DNA of 41,085 nucleotides from Advenella sp. FME57 (GTDB lineage Bacteria; Pseudomonadota; Gammaproteobacteria; Burkholderiales; Burkholderiaceae_B), in contig NZ_JABUXU010000024.1 in NCBI RefSeq assembly GCF_014897675.1, forward strand, positions 1 to 41,085, given 5' to 3'. This document shows, in pieces, positions 27,772 through 36,807 of this stretch (the stretch's first letter is position 1; the number at the start of each line of letters is the position of its first letter). The position numbers and the translations under genes are program-made. The notes beneath the pieces were generated by a model. It ran no database searches, was not told the origin of the DNA, and saw only the letters and a list, made by a program, of their open reading frames with translations.

Positions 27772-28938
27772 ATGAGCGATTTCGTTTCTTCAGTGGCCAC
27801 GGCAAAGCGTATCGTCGTCAAAGTGGGCTCATCCCTGCTCACCAACAATGGTCAGGGCCTGGATCCGCAGGCCATCGGAGAATGGTCATCGCAAATCGCC
27901 ACCCTGTGTCGCCAGAACAAGCAACTGATTCTGGTGTCCAGCGGCGCCATCGCCGAAGGCATGGCACGCCTGAAGTGGAAAACCCGTCCCAAAGCCATGA
28001 GCGAGCTGCAGGCTGCAGCTGCGGTGGGCCAGATGGGCCTGATCCAGGCCTATGAATCGGCTTTCGCAGCGCACCACATGCGCGCAGCACAAATTTTGCT
28101 GACCCATGAAGATTTGACCGACCGCCTGCGTTATCTGAATGCGCGGTCAACCATTTTTAAACTGCTGGAGCTCGGTGTCATCCCTATCGTCAATGAGAAC
28201 GATACGGTGGTCACGGACGAAATCCGCCTGGGTGATAACGACACCCTGGGCGCCGTGGTCAGTAATCTGATAGAAGCCGATGCGTTGATCATTCTGACGG
28301 ACCAGCGCGGGCTATACGACAGCGATCCGCGCAGCAACCCCGATGCCCGCTTTATTCACCTGGCCACCGCCGGTGATCCGGCGCTGCAGAAAATGGCCGG
28401 CGGCGCCGGCAGCCATATCGGCACCGGCGGCATGCTGACCAAGGTACTGGCCGCACAGCGCGCCGCAAGTAGCGGCGCCACCACCATTATCGCGTCTGGC
28501 CGCGAGGAGCGCGTCCTGGAGCGTCTGGGCCTGGGCGAAGCCATCGGCACCGAATTGCGCGCCTCGCCCTCTTTGCGCTCCGCACGCAAGCAATGGATGG
28601 CCGACCATTTGCGTCTGCCCGGCAAGTTGGTGCTGGACGAAGGCGCATGCAAGGCGCTGGTAGACCAGGGTAAAAGCCTGCTGGCTGTTGGCGTGACCGA
28701 TGTCGTCGGTGAATTTGAACGCGGCGACGTCGTGGCCTGCACCGACCAGCAGCATCGAGAAATCGCCCGCGGACTGAGCAATTACTCTTCGGCCGAAACC
28801 CGCCGGATCATGCGACACCCGACCCGCGAAATCGAAAGCATTCTTGGCCATTGCCGCGACGAAGAGCTGATTCACCGCAATAACATGGTGCTCGTTCACG
28901 CGCCACAAGGTGCCGCTGTCGATATTCCCCAAATTTAA
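27772..28938 (+). CDS. proB: Glutamate 5-kinase
   Basis: 388 residues: an amino-acid kinase domain (about 1-270) followed by a C-terminal PUA domain, as in E. coli ProB. Motifs include [10 protein letters not shown] at the N-terminus, [24 protein letters not shown] and [12 protein letters not shown]. It phosphorylates glutamate to gamma-glutamyl phosphate, the first step of proline synthesis, and is normally feedback-inhibited by proline. proA is not adjacent. It lies 52 bp downstream of obg and converges with the MFS gene on the other strand. Confidence 0.97.
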   Translation: MSDFVSSVATAKRIVVKVGSSLLTNNGQGLDPQAIGEWSSQIATLCRQNKQLILVSSGAIAEGMARLKWKTRPKAMSELQAAAAVGQMGLIQAYESAFAAHHMRAAQILLTHEDLTDRLRYLNARSTIFKLLELGVIPIVNENDTVVTDEIRLGDNDTLGAVVSNLIEADALIILTDQRGLYDSDPRSNPDARFIHLATAGDPALQKMAGGAGSHIGTGGMLTKVLAAQRAASSGATTIIASGREERVLERLGLGEAIGTELRASPSLRSARKQWMADHLRLPGKLVLDEGACKALVDQGKSLLAVGVTDVVGEFERGDVVACTDQQHREIARGLSNYSSAETRRIMRHPTREIESILGHCRDEELIHRNNMVLVHAPQGAAVDIPQI

Positions 28939-29085
28939 ATGCCCGCTGTAGCATCGCCTGGGCAGCAGCCGATAGAACGCAGCGCCGGCTAAGCCACGGC
29001 TTGCAATTGCGCCGCTTGTAGGGCTGCCACTTGTGCGACCGGTGCTTGCAATTGAAATTGATTATGGGCGCCGTCGCAGCAAGGG

Positions 29086-30309
29086 TCAGTCCGGCGTCGC
29101 ATGAGCCCGCCCCCCGCCGGTGACGGCCTTGTACTGACGCAGGCCTATTGTGAAGCACAACAGTACGGCGGCCGCAGCAAATGCCCCAGCCAACCAGAGA
29201 TTGGCCGTCAACCCGAGCGAATCGACCATCTGACCGCCGAGCCAGGATCCCAGCGCTATGCCTACATTGAATGCGCCCACGTATAGTGCAGTGGCTACTT
29301 CCACAGCGCCTGCTGCAGCTTTCATCATCCATGTCATCAGACCAACCGACACGCCTCCATAAGCCAGCCCCCAAATCAGTAACGTCACGCCGCCGCCCAA
29401 GGGGGAACGTCCGACAAGCAGGAACAGGGCCGGCGTAAGCAGCAACCCCAGCGCAATCGCCAGCAATGTCTGCTGCGTATAGCGAGCGGCAAGAATGCCC
29501 ATCAGAAAGTTGCCGGCAATGCCCGCGATACCGTAAGCAAACAGCAATCCCCCAATCCATTGCACGTCAAAACCCGAAACAGACAGCAATAATGGACGCA
29601 CAAACGTAAAGGCGATAAAGTGACCTGCCACCAATAACAGCGTTAAAGCCAGGCCTACTTGCAATTGACGATTACCAAGCTGCGTGCCGAACTGCCGTAC
29701 GGACGCCGAACGCGCAACTGGTAACGCCGGAATCACAGCAACATGCAGTGCCAGCACGAGCCCGCTGAGCATTGCCATGCAACCAAAGGCCCAGCGCCAA
29801 CCCCACATCTGGCCGACCAGTGCCCCTAGCGGCACGCCCAGCACAGATGCCGCCGCCACCCCGCCGAAGATGATGGATGTCGCCAATCCGACTGCATGAT
29901 TGGGGACAAGCCTGGAGGCCAGACCAGCGGCAATGGCCCAGATGCCACCTATACAGAAACCGACCAGAATGCGAGTTGCAAGCATCCACGCCATGCTCGG
30001 GGCAAGCGCCCCGGCAATATTGGCAATCACCAGCAGCCCCAACAAACCACACAGTATCCTGCGCCGGTCTGTGCCACCCGCCGCCATGACCACCAGCGGC
30101 GCAAACATCGCCGCCAGCAGTGCGGGCAACGAGATCATTAAACCGGCGGTTCCGGCAGACGTATCCAGCGTCTGGGCAATTGGCGTAAGCAAGCCGACCG
30201 GCAGCATCTCCGTGGTTACGACGCAAAAGGTCGCAAGGCCTACAGCGACCACCGCCAGCCAGGGATGCCGGGCATCCGCTTGTTCAGAAACAGTTGGCGA
30301 CGAGTTCAT
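29086..30309 (-). CDS. MFS transporter, DHA1-type exporter
   Basis: 407 residues with about 12 hydrophobic helices. TTEMLPVGLLTPIAQTL in helix 1 is characteristic of the AraJ/PbuE/YdhP group of drug and metabolite exporters. The loop after helix 2 is short and reads GGTDRRR, the motif A position. The later RILVGFCIGGIWAIAAGLASR helix is the motif B/C region. The substrate is unknown. It lies 39 bp downstream of a second, different MFS gene on the same strand, so the two are probably cotranscribed and controlled by the divergent TetR regulator. Confidence 0.88.
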   Translation of the reverse strand: MNSSPTVSEQADARHPWLAVVAVGLATFCVVTTEMLPVGLLTPIAQTLDTSAGTAGLMISLPALLAAMFAPLVVMAAGGTDRRRILCGLLGLLVIANIAGALAPSMAWMLATRILVGFCIGGIWAIAAGLASRLVPNHAVGLATSIIFGGVAAASVLGVPLGALVGQMWGWRWAFGCMAMLSGLVLALHVAVIPALPVARSASVRQFGTQLGNRQLQVGLALTLLLVAGHFIAFTFVRPLLLSVSGFDVQWIGGLLFAYGIAGIAGNFLMGILAARYTQQTLLAIALGLLLTPALFLLVGRSPLGGGVTLLIWGLAYGGVSVGLMTWMMKAAAGAVEVATALYVGAFNVGIALGSWLGGQMVDSLGLTANLWLAGAFAAAAVLLCFTIGLRQYKAVTGGGRAHATPD

Positions 30310-30348
30310 GTGATTGATCCTTGAATTTGTATGAAAATTTTGCGGCCA

Positions 30349-31563
30349 TTACGCGGCTTCGGATACCGGCGGGGACTGACAATATGCGCGCAGACGCAGA
30401 TGCCCCAAAAGCGCTACCAGCAATACCAAGATCCCCGCACACAGCGCAATAGCAAAGCCGACCTGCGCGCCTGATTCATCCACAATCCGGCCCGAGGCGA
30501 CGGCCCCCAACGCCACGCCCACATTCAGACGGGCCAGCAGCCAGGTCATGCCCTCGGTCAATTGGCGCGCCGGCACCAGACGCTCCACCAGCGTCATCGC
30601 CACTATCATCGTTGGTGCAAAGAACAAACCGGCCAAGAATACAGTGGCAGCCAGCGCGGGGACATTGTCTACCAGCATCAGGGGAAGCGTGGTGACAGCC
30701 GTTGCCAGCCCACCCAGCAACAGCAAGCGATGCAAGGGCGTTCGCAATTTCATTGCGCCAAATAGCAGGCCTGCCAGGAACGATCCGACAGCATAGGCTG
30801 CCAGCACCAGGCTAGCCGCCGCCGGCTGCCCCAATTGCTCGGTGAGGGCCACGCTCACGATATCCACGGTGCCGACAATAACGCCCATTGCCGCCATCAG
30901 CAGTATCAACAAGCGTACATTGGCCAGCCGGATAACCGATCCTGCGGCATCTGTGCCGTTGGGCCGGACCTGAACCTGGGGTTCAGTGCCACGCTGGGTG
31001 GTCAGCGCCCATACGCCAAGCACAAGCAACACGAGCGCTGCCAATGGACCAGCTTGGGGAAACGCCGCTACCGACAATCCAACAGACAGCGCAGGCCCGA
31101 CGATGTAGGTGGCTTCATCAATTACCGTCTCCAGGGAATAGGCGGCACTTAACTGCGGCTGACCCCGATAAATCGCCGTCCATCGTGCCCGCAGCATCGC
31201 CGAGATACTGGGCATGAAGCCGGCCAGCAAGGCGCCAGCGAACAAAATCCAGTCGGGTGCCTGCCAACGGGACGCAGCAAGCAAAACCAGCATACCGATA
31301 ACACTGATCATCGTCGCTGCGGGCAATACCCGGCTTTGTCCGTGACGGTCTACCAAACGAGAGATCTGCGGTGACAATAGTGCGTAGGTCAACACGAACG
31401 TAGCAGACACGGCACCGGCTAAAGCATAGCTTGCACGCAGTTGCGACAGCATGGTGATGATGCCGATACCAGTCATGGGCAGTGCAATCCGCGCCAGCAG
31501 ACCTGCCAGGGCAAAGCCCATGGCGCCAGGCGCAACGAAAAGTTCTCGATACGGATTAACCAT
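30349..31563 (-). CDS. MFS transporter, first gene of a TetR-linked exporter pair
   Basis: 404 residues from the ATG at 31563, which has GGAG seven bases upstream; a longer frame to 31620 runs through the promoter. Around 12 membrane helices are visible. The first helices read FALAGLLARIALPMTGIGI, and the motif A-like loop is SRLVDRHGQSR. An additional conserved acidic position lies in ETVIDEATYIVGPAL (helix 5 region). The family exports small molecules, but the substrate is not evident. It has a near-consensus promoter (31639-31667) that contains a TetR-type palindrome, so it is probably repressed by the divergent TetR protein. Confidence 0.88.
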   Translation of the reverse strand: MVNPYRELFVAPGAMGFALAGLLARIALPMTGIGIITMLSQLRASYALAGAVSATFVLTYALLSPQISRLVDRHGQSRVLPAATMISVIGMLVLLAASRWQAPDWILFAGALLAGFMPSISAMLRARWTAIYRGQPQLSAAYSLETVIDEATYIVGPALSVGLSVAAFPQAGPLAALVLLVLGVWALTTQRGTEPQVQVRPNGTDAAGSVIRLANVRLLILLMAAMGVIVGTVDIVSVALTEQLGQPAAASLVLAAYAVGSFLAGLLFGAMKLRTPLHRLLLLGGLATAVTTLPLMLVDNVPALAATVFLAGLFFAPTMIVAMTLVERLVPARQLTEGMTWLLARLNVGVALGAVASGRIVDESGAQVGFAIALCAGILVLLVALLGHLRLRAYCQSPPVSEAA

Positions 31564-31617
31564 TTCATTCTCCAGAGCGCGACCCGCTTGCCATTGCGTC
31601 ACGGGGCAGCGATAATA

Positions 31618-31686
31618 CATACAGTGCGTATGAATAGAATTATATATTCATACGCATCGTATGTAAATAATCATACGTCACGTATT
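31618..31686. promoter_or_regulatory. Three matching 15-bp operator-like palindromes between the MFS and tetR genes
   Basis: The same motif, CATACR-N3-CGTATK, occurs three times: CATACA-GTG-CGTATG (31618-31632), CATACG-CAT-CGTATG (31649-31663, perfect) and CATACG-TCA-CGTATT (31672-31686). Centre-to-centre distances are 31 and 23 bp. Between the outer two sites there is also a 12-bp inverted repeat, TGCGTATGAATA (31625-31636) / TATTCATACGCA (31645-31656). This is the expected form and location of binding sites for the divergent TetR protein. Confidence 0.75.
31639..31667 (-). promoter_or_regulatory. Promoter of the MFS gene pair
   Basis: On the minus strand TTTACA (31667-31662) is followed by a 17-bp spacer and a perfect TATAAT (31644-31639). 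The central palindrome (31649-31663) fills the spacer, so a bound repressor would block RNA polymerase directly. Confidence 0.75.
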
Positions 31687-31703
31687 AAAAAGGAGATGCA
31701 CAA

Positions 31704-32291
31704 ATGGTCCGTCGAACCCGCGCCGAAACGGAAGAAACGCGCGCTACTCTGCTGGCGACGGCAAGAAAGGTATTCACTGAGCGTGGCTATGCCGACACGT
31801 CGATGGATGAGCTCACGGCGCAGGCAAACCTGACCCGCGGCGCGCTCTATCATCATTTTGGCGACAAAAAAGGGTTGCTTGAGGCTGTGGTAGAACAGAT
31901 CGATGCCGAGACCGATGCCCGCCTGCGAGTAATTTCTGACTCGGCTCAGGACCCATGGGAAGGTTTTAACAATCGCTGCCACGCCTATCTGGAGATGGCG
32001 CTGGAACCCGAAATGCAGCGCATTGTGCTACGCGACGCCAAAGCGGTGTTGGGGGGCCCTTCGCCTGACTCACGCCGCCATTGTCTGGACACGATGCAAC
32101 GACTGATCGAAAATCTCATGCAACAGGGCGTTGTAGTCAAAACCGACCCGGAAGTATTGACCGCACTCATTTACGGCGGCCTGGCCGAGGCCGCCGTCTG
32201 GATCGCGCAAGCCAAGGACGGCAAGCTGCGATTGAAGCAGGCCAAGGCCACCTTACAATTGCTACTTCGGGGCCTGTTAATCAGGGCATAG
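31704..32291 (+). CDS. TetR/AcrR family transcriptional regulator
   Basis: 195 residues. The N-terminal TetR helix-turn-helix spans about 16-60 (ATARKVFTERGYADTSMDEL, then LTRGALYHHFGDKKGLL). The C-terminal ligand and dimerisation domain (about 70-195) resembles AcrR-type C domains (EPEMQRIVLRDAKAVLGG). AAGGAG lies eight bases before the ATG at 31704. It is divergent from two MFS exporters, and three operator-like palindromes lie in the shared region, so it most likely represses both directions until an exported compound binds. Confidence 0.93.
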   Translation: MVRRTRAETEETRATLLATARKVFTERGYADTSMDELTAQANLTRGALYHHFGDKKGLLEAVVEQIDAETDARLRVISDSAQDPWEGFNNRCHAYLEMALEPEMQRIVLRDAKAVLGGPSPDSRRHCLDTMQRLIENLMQQGVVVKTDPEVLTALIYGGLAEAAVWIAQAKDGKLRLKQAKATLQLLLRGLLIRA

Positions 32292-32603
32292 ACCAGGCCT
32301 GATATTGTCACACCAGGAAAATGCATATCCCGATACGGATATTATTGGCCTGTTACTGACCTGATATTGCTGAAGCGATATCATGGACGTGATATCGTAT
32401 ATTTGATACCAAGTGCGTGATTGACCTTTGGCGATAGGCCGAATAAATGTGGATTTGACGCTATCGTTACCCCCAAACATAAAGAAAAGAAAATTTTCGA
32501 TAAAAAAACGTCAAAAAGTGATAATTGTTAAAGAAAACCTTTGAAACCCGGCTATTATTGAAAATTGTTATTTACCACTTGTAACATTTTTGGTCTATCT
32601 GAT
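32292..32603. other. Gene-free interval with GATAT half-site array and XRE gene leader
   Basis: The left part (32300-32411) holds repeated GATAT-type half-sites, described separately. The right part (32480-32600) is very AT-rich and probably contains the XRE gene promoter, which I cannot place with confidence. No ORF is credible. Confidence 0.6.
32300..32411. promoter_or_regulatory. Array of GATAT half-sites at 14-bp spacing (candidate XRE operator)
   Basis: Four octamers start exactly 14 bp apart: TGATATTG (32362), CGATATCA (32376), TGATATCG (32390) and TGATACCA (32404). The middle two form a perfect dyad, CGATATCA-N6-TGATATCG. Another dyad with the same 14-bp core spacing, ATATCC-N6-GGATAT, lies at 32325-32342, and an isolated TGATATTG at 32300. 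The array sits in the leader region of the XRE regulator, which suggests autoregulation. Confidence 0.6.
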
Positions 32604-33029
32604 ATGGCTACTCGAAAAAACTATGAATCCTTGCCAGACCTGCGCGCAGTGGCAAAACTAGGCACCTTTGCCGAGCGGCTGCACTTTCTTCGCAAAATTC
32701 ATCATGGCATGAATCAAAACGAACTGGCGCTTGAGCTCGGTGTGTCCCAAAGTACGATCGCCAATTATGAGATGGGTAATCGTAAAGTCAGCCCATCAGC
32801 GCAAATTGTCAGTCGGCTGGCTGTATTCTTTGGTGTCAATTCCGATTGGCTGATCAACGGCACACTGCCCATTCTTCCGGAAAAAAGTTTCGTTCCCCCG
32901 GAAGTGGCCGCCCGCGACGCCTTGTTCAAATCACTGACCCAAAAGGAAACAGCTGCGCTTATTGCCCTTACCGGCAAACAGCGCAAAGAGCTGACGGCGC
33001 ATATCAAGTCATACCTGAAAAATGCTTGA
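32604..33029 (+). CDS. XRE-family helix-turn-helix regulator
   Basis: 141 residues from the ATG at 32604 (MATRKNYESLPDL). A TTG frame from 32565 is possible, but neither start has a clear Shine-Dalgarno sequence. The HTH_3 domain lies at about 24-80, with the helix pair MNQNELALELGVSQSTIANYE (36-56, recognition helix near QSTIANYE) and the FFGVNSDWLINGT ending typical of single-domain XRE/Cro-type regulators. The C-terminal 50 residues are helical (LTQKETAALIALTGKQRKEL) and may mediate dimerisation. Targets are unknown; the half-site array upstream is the obvious candidate. A bidirectional terminator separates it from cysI. Confidence 0.88.
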   Translation: MATRKNYESLPDLRAVAKLGTFAERLHFLRKIHHGMNQNELALELGVSQSTIANYEMGNRKVSPSAQIVSRLAVFFGVNSDWLINGTLPILPEKSFVPPEVAARDALFKSLTQKETAALIALTGKQRKELTAHIKSYLKNA

Positions 33030-33065
33030 TCAGCCTAGCTGATTCCTTGCCCAGTACCAGCAAAA

Positions 33066-33112
33066 AAAGAGCCGTGTGCAATGTATAACGCACACGGCTC
33101 TTTCCGTTTTTT
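33066..33112. terminator. Bidirectional terminator between the XRE gene and cysI
   Basis: AAAGAGCCGTGTGC (33066-33079) pairs with GCACACGGCTCTTT (33090-33103). On the plus strand TTTCCGTTTTTT follows, and on the minus strand a seven-T run follows, so it can stop both the XRE and the cysI transcripts. Confidence 0.93.
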
Positions 33113-33219
33113 GCCAGGACCCATTGACTCAGTCCCCGCCCTGCTCCGATACGCTTATCCGCACGCATCAATCATCATCGATCGCGACATTACGACCAAA
33201 GCTAGCGGCCGTAACCTTC

Positions 33220-34965
33220 TTAAACGATTGCTGCAGTGTCAGGCACCTTGCTCGCATCATGAAAGTCAACTGACGGATTGACCACCGGCTTGATAAAACC
33301 GGTACGAATTAGAAAGTCTCCAAAACCTTCCTGATCCTGCCGCCCGGCAGCCCAATGACCGATCTGTTCATCCAGGATGTCCAGAATCTGTTCTTCGGTA
33401 ATGTTTTCCTTGTACAGCCTTGGAATGCGGGTACCGACGCGATTGCCGCCCAGGTGCAGATTGTAGCGCCCTACCGCTTTACCAACCAGTCCCACCTCGG
33501 CCAGCATGGCTCTGCCGCAACCATTCGGACAGCCCGTCACGCGCGTGACAATAAAGTCGTCTTGCAAACCATGACGAGCCATGATGGCATCCATTTTGTC
33601 GATAAACGACGGCAAAAAGCGCTCGGCTTCAGCCATCGCCAGCGGACAGGTTGGCAAGGCCACACAGGCCATTGAGTTTTCCCGCTGGACAGTCACGTTG
33701 TCGTTGATCAAACCATGGTCGCGCGCCAGTTTTTCTATCGCATCCTTGTTCGCCGCATCCACATTGGCCACGATCAGATTCTGGTTAGCCGTCAGACGAA
33801 AATCACCGTTGTGAATTCGCGCAATCTCACGCAAGCCAGTTTTCAGCGACCGGCCGGGATAGTCCAGCACACGTCCATTTTCAATGAACAGCGTCAGATG
33901 CCATTTTTTATCAATGCCATGAACCCAGCCGATCCTATCGCCTCTATCGGTAAATTCGTAGGGGCGGATCGGCTCAAAGGCAAAGCCCATGCGCTGTTCC
34001 ACTTCCGCCTTGAACGCCTCCAGGCCCACACGCAAAATCGTGTAGCGTGTTTTGGCCGCTTTCCTGTCGCTGCGATTACCCAAGTCACGTTGCGCCGTCA
34101 CCACTGCTGCGGCGGTGTCCAGCGTTTTGTCCAGGGGGATGAAACCGAACTCATACGCCGTGGTGGGAAAAGTCGCGGCATTGCCATGTTCCATGGACAG
34201 GCCACCACCGATCAGCACGTTGAATCCAATCAGGCTGCCTGCCTGTTCGATAGCAACAAAATTCAGATCGTTGGCATGTAGGTCCACATCGTTTTGCGGC
34301 GGTATGATCACTGTAGTTTTGAATTTGCGTGGCAGATAGCTTTTGCCCAGAATCGGCTCCAGTGTATCGGTATCGGTGCTTTGCACCTTTTCGCCATCCA
34401 GCCAAATTTCCGCGTAAGCCTGAGTTTTGGGCAGCAGATGCTCGGAAATTTTCTTGGCCCATTCCCAGGCTTGTACGTGCAGCTGGGACTCGACCGGGTT
34501 GGACGTGCATAGCACATTGCGATTGACATCGCCCGCCGTAGCGATCGAATCCAGGCCCAGTTGATGCAGCCACTGGTGTACCGGACGAATATTCTGCTTT
34601 AACACGCCGTGATACTGGAAGGTCTGACGATTGGTAATGCGGATGCTGCCGTACATTGTATGACTGGCGGCAAACTCGTCAATCCCCAGCCACTGGGCTG
34701 GTGTAATGACACCGCCCGGCATCCGGCAGCGCAGCATCACATTTTTCAGCGGCTCCAGTTTCTGTTCTACACGTTCGGCCCGAATATCACGATCGTCCTG
34801 CTCATACATGCCGTGAAAACGGATCAGGTTGAAATTGTCACCACGAAAGCCGCCGCTTAACGGATCCTGAAGATCCTCGACGATGGTGCCGCGCAGATAC
34901 CTGCTATTGCTTTTCAGACGTTCGTTATCCGACAGCTTGCCGGCCGGTGCTTTGATGTCACTCAT
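33220..34965 (-). CDS. cysI: Assimilatory sulfite reductase (NADPH) hemoprotein beta subunit
   Basis: 581 residues from the ATG at 34965, chosen because GAGGA lies six bases upstream; an ATG at 34971 would abut the ribosome binding site. Counting from this start, the 4Fe-4S/sirohaem cysteines are 434 and 440 (CVALPTC) and 479 and 483 (CPNGC), the same numbers as in E. coli CysI. Two nitrite/sulfite reductase ferredoxin-like half domains and the [12 protein letters not shown] motif are intact. It reduces sulfite to sulfide with electrons from CysJ. The gene starts 9 bp after cysJ. The sirohaem it needs is made by CysG, encoded divergently. Confidence 0.97.
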   Translation of the reverse strand: MSDIKAPAGKLSDNERLKSNSRYLRGTIVEDLQDPLSGGFRGDNFNLIRFHGMYEQDDRDIRAERVEQKLEPLKNVMLRCRMPGGVITPAQWLGIDEFAASHTMYGSIRITNRQTFQYHGVLKQNIRPVHQWLHQLGLDSIATAGDVNRNVLCTSNPVESQLHVQAWEWAKKISEHLLPKTQAYAEIWLDGEKVQSTDTDTLEPILGKSYLPRKFKTTVIIPPQNDVDLHANDLNFVAIEQAGSLIGFNVLIGGGLSMEHGNAATFPTTAYEFGFIPLDKTLDTAAAVVTAQRDLGNRSDRKAAKTRYTILRVGLEAFKAEVEQRMGFAFEPIRPYEFTDRGDRIGWVHGIDKKWHLTLFIENGRVLDYPGRSLKTGLREIARIHNGDFRLTANQNLIVANVDAANKDAIEKLARDHGLINDNVTVQRENSMACVALPTCPLAMAEAERFLPSFIDKMDAIMARHGLQDDFIVTRVTGCPNGCGRAMLAEVGLVGKAVGRYNLHLGGNRVGTRIPRLYKENITEEQILDILDEQIGHWAAGRQDQEGFGDFLIRTGFIKPVVNPSVDFHDASKVPDTAAIV

Positions 34966-34974
34966 GATCATTCC

Positions 34975-36807
34975 TCAATATACGTCGCGCTGATAGCGGT
35001 GCGACTCGCGCAGCTCATCCAGATAGGCATCGGCATCATCAACACTGAGCCCGCCCTCGCTGGCGATCACCTCAAGCAAGGCCGCTTCAACGTCTTTAGC
35101 CATACGACTTGCGTCACCGCACACGTACAGATGCGCGCCCCTCTGCAGCCACTGCCACAGCTGCGTGCCTTCCTGCAGCAACTTGTGCTGGACGTAAACT
35201 TTTTCCTGCTGATCACGCGACCATGCAAAACTGTAGCGTGACAAACGCTCGGACTTGGCCAACTGCTGCCATTCGAGCTGGTATAGAAAATCATCCTTGA
35301 AGGATTGGTTGCCAAAAATGAGCCAGTTGTCCCCTTCCTGGTCTTGGGCATCGCGTTTCTGCATAAATGCGCGAAACGGTGCAATGCCAGTGCCGGCCCC
35401 GATCATGATAATGGGCGTTTGTGCATCCTGGGGCAGACGAAAGTGCGCCGACGGTTCGATAAAAATATCCACTTCATCGCCTGCTTCCAGACGACGATTC
35501 AGGTAACCGGAAGCCCCACCCTGATACTGTATCGTATCCTGCTCATACTCCACCAGGGCCACGGTGATGTGGACCTCGTCACCCACCTCTTCCTGCGCCG
35601 AAGCAATGGAATACAGGCGCGGGGTAAGCGGGCGCAGCAAATTGCACAACTGCTGCGCTGTCAGCACCTGCGGCACCCTTCGGAGCACCGTATCTATAGG
35701 CGTATCGGCGATATAGTCCTGCAATGCCTTGTTGTCGGCAACCAGCTCAAGAAGACCCGGATCCTGGGTAATCTGTGCATATCCCTTCACAAAGGCCGGC
35801 GTGTTTTGGGTAATGTCCAGATGATGAATCAGTGCGTAGCGAACCCCCACCTGTGTCTTGCCATCGGCCAGCGTCACATTTGCGGCGCCATCGATCCCGG
35901 TCGAGGACAAAATCGAATCAACTAGCGCCGGGTCATTGCGAAACCAGACACCCAGCGCATCGCCAGGCTGATAACGGATACCGGAGTCAGCCAGATCAAA
36001 TTCCAGATGCCGTACATCCTTGAGCGAGTCGCGACTGGTGATTTTCTGGTTGGTCAGAATGGTGGCAGTAAACGGTTTTTCCCGCGTGTAAATTTGCGCA
36101 TGCACCTGCGGTTCATTGACCAGGCCACTGACACTGGCGGGCGCTGAAGTGGCTGCCGTATTGCTGCTTTCGTGTTCGACCAGCCAGGCCACTGTTTTTT
36201 CAACCCACTGGTCAGCCGTTGCCTGGTAATCCAAGTCGCAGTCTACACGCTCAAACAGACGCTGCGCGCCCAGTTGCTCCAGACGCGAATCGAAATCCTT
36301 GCCCGCCTGGCAAAAATCAGGATAGGAACTGTCTCCCAACCCCAGCACTGCAAACTGCAGGGATTTGACCTCGGGTGGCTTCTTGCCGAACAGCGCCTTG
36401 TGCAATGTCAGCGCCTCTTCAGGTGGTTCACCATCGCCCTGGGTCGAGACGACAACCAGGACAAGCCGCTCCGAAGCGAGCTGCCGGCTTTTGTAATCGC
36501 CCGCATTTTTGAGCACCGATGCGACCCCGGCGGCCTTCAGTTTATCCTGCAACGACTGGGCAACCCGGCGTGCATTACCGGTCTGGGATGCCGACAATAT
36601 CAGTACCGGACTGGCCTGTTCCGGCGTGCCGGGCGCTGCTGCAACACTGGCACTGGCGGCGACAGGTGCATCCATCTGCTGGCTGCGTGCCCATAAATAG
36701 CCGGACAGCCACGCTGTCTGCAACGGATTCAACCCCGAAAGGTTCTTCTGCAATTCGGATAGCGTATCCGAATTGATCGGCAAGCCCGATAGTGGTGGAT
36801 AACTCAT
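34975..36807 (-). CDS. cysJ: Assimilatory sulfite reductase (NADPH) flavoprotein alpha subunit
   Basis: 610 residues from the ATG at 36807 (MSYPPLSGLPINSD), with AGGGAAA upstream; a TTG frame at 36834 is not conserved. The FMN-binding flavodoxin domain (about 65-215) has SASQTGNARRVA, STQGDGEPPEEA and GLGDSSYPDFC. The FAD-binding connecting domain has RLYSIAS, and the NADPH-binding domain has GAGTGIAPFRAF and the C-terminal DVY. It passes electrons from NADPH via FAD and FMN to CysI. The two genes form an operon transcribed away from cysG. Confidence 0.96.
   Translation of the reverse strand: MSYPPLSGLPINSDTLSELQKNLSGLNPLQTAWLSGYLWARSQQMDAPVAASASVAAAPGTPEQASPVLILSASQTGNARRVAQSLQDKLKAAGVASVLKNAGDYKSRQLASERLVLVVVSTQGDGEPPEEALTLHKALFGKKPPEVKSLQFAVLGLGDSSYPDFCQAGKDFDSRLEQLGAQRLFERVDCDLDYQATADQWVEKTVAWLVEHESSNTAATSAPASVSGLVNEPQVHAQIYTREKPFTATILTNQKITSRDSLKDVRHLEFDLADSGIRYQPGDALGVWFRNDPALVDSILSSTGIDGAANVTLADGKTQVGVRYALIHHLDITQNTPAFVKGYAQITQDPGLLELVADNKALQDYIADTPIDTVLRRVPQVLTAQQLCNLLRPLTPRLYSIASAQEEVGDEVHITVALVEYEQDTIQYQGGASGYLNRRLEAGDEVDIFIEPSAHFRLPQDAQTPIIMIGAGTGIAPFRAFMQKRDAQDQEGDNWLIFGNQSFKDDFLYQLEWQQLAKSERLSRYSFAWSRDQQEKVYVQHKLLQEGTQLWQWLQRGAHLYVCGDASRMAKDVEAALLEVIASEGGLSVDDADAYLDELRESHRYQRDVY

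Noticed and set aside
28808-29560. 250-codon minus-strand ORF across the exporter 3' end and proB
   Set aside because: It is an out-of-frame shadow of the MFS gene with Arg/Cys/Gly-biased composition and no recognisable domain.
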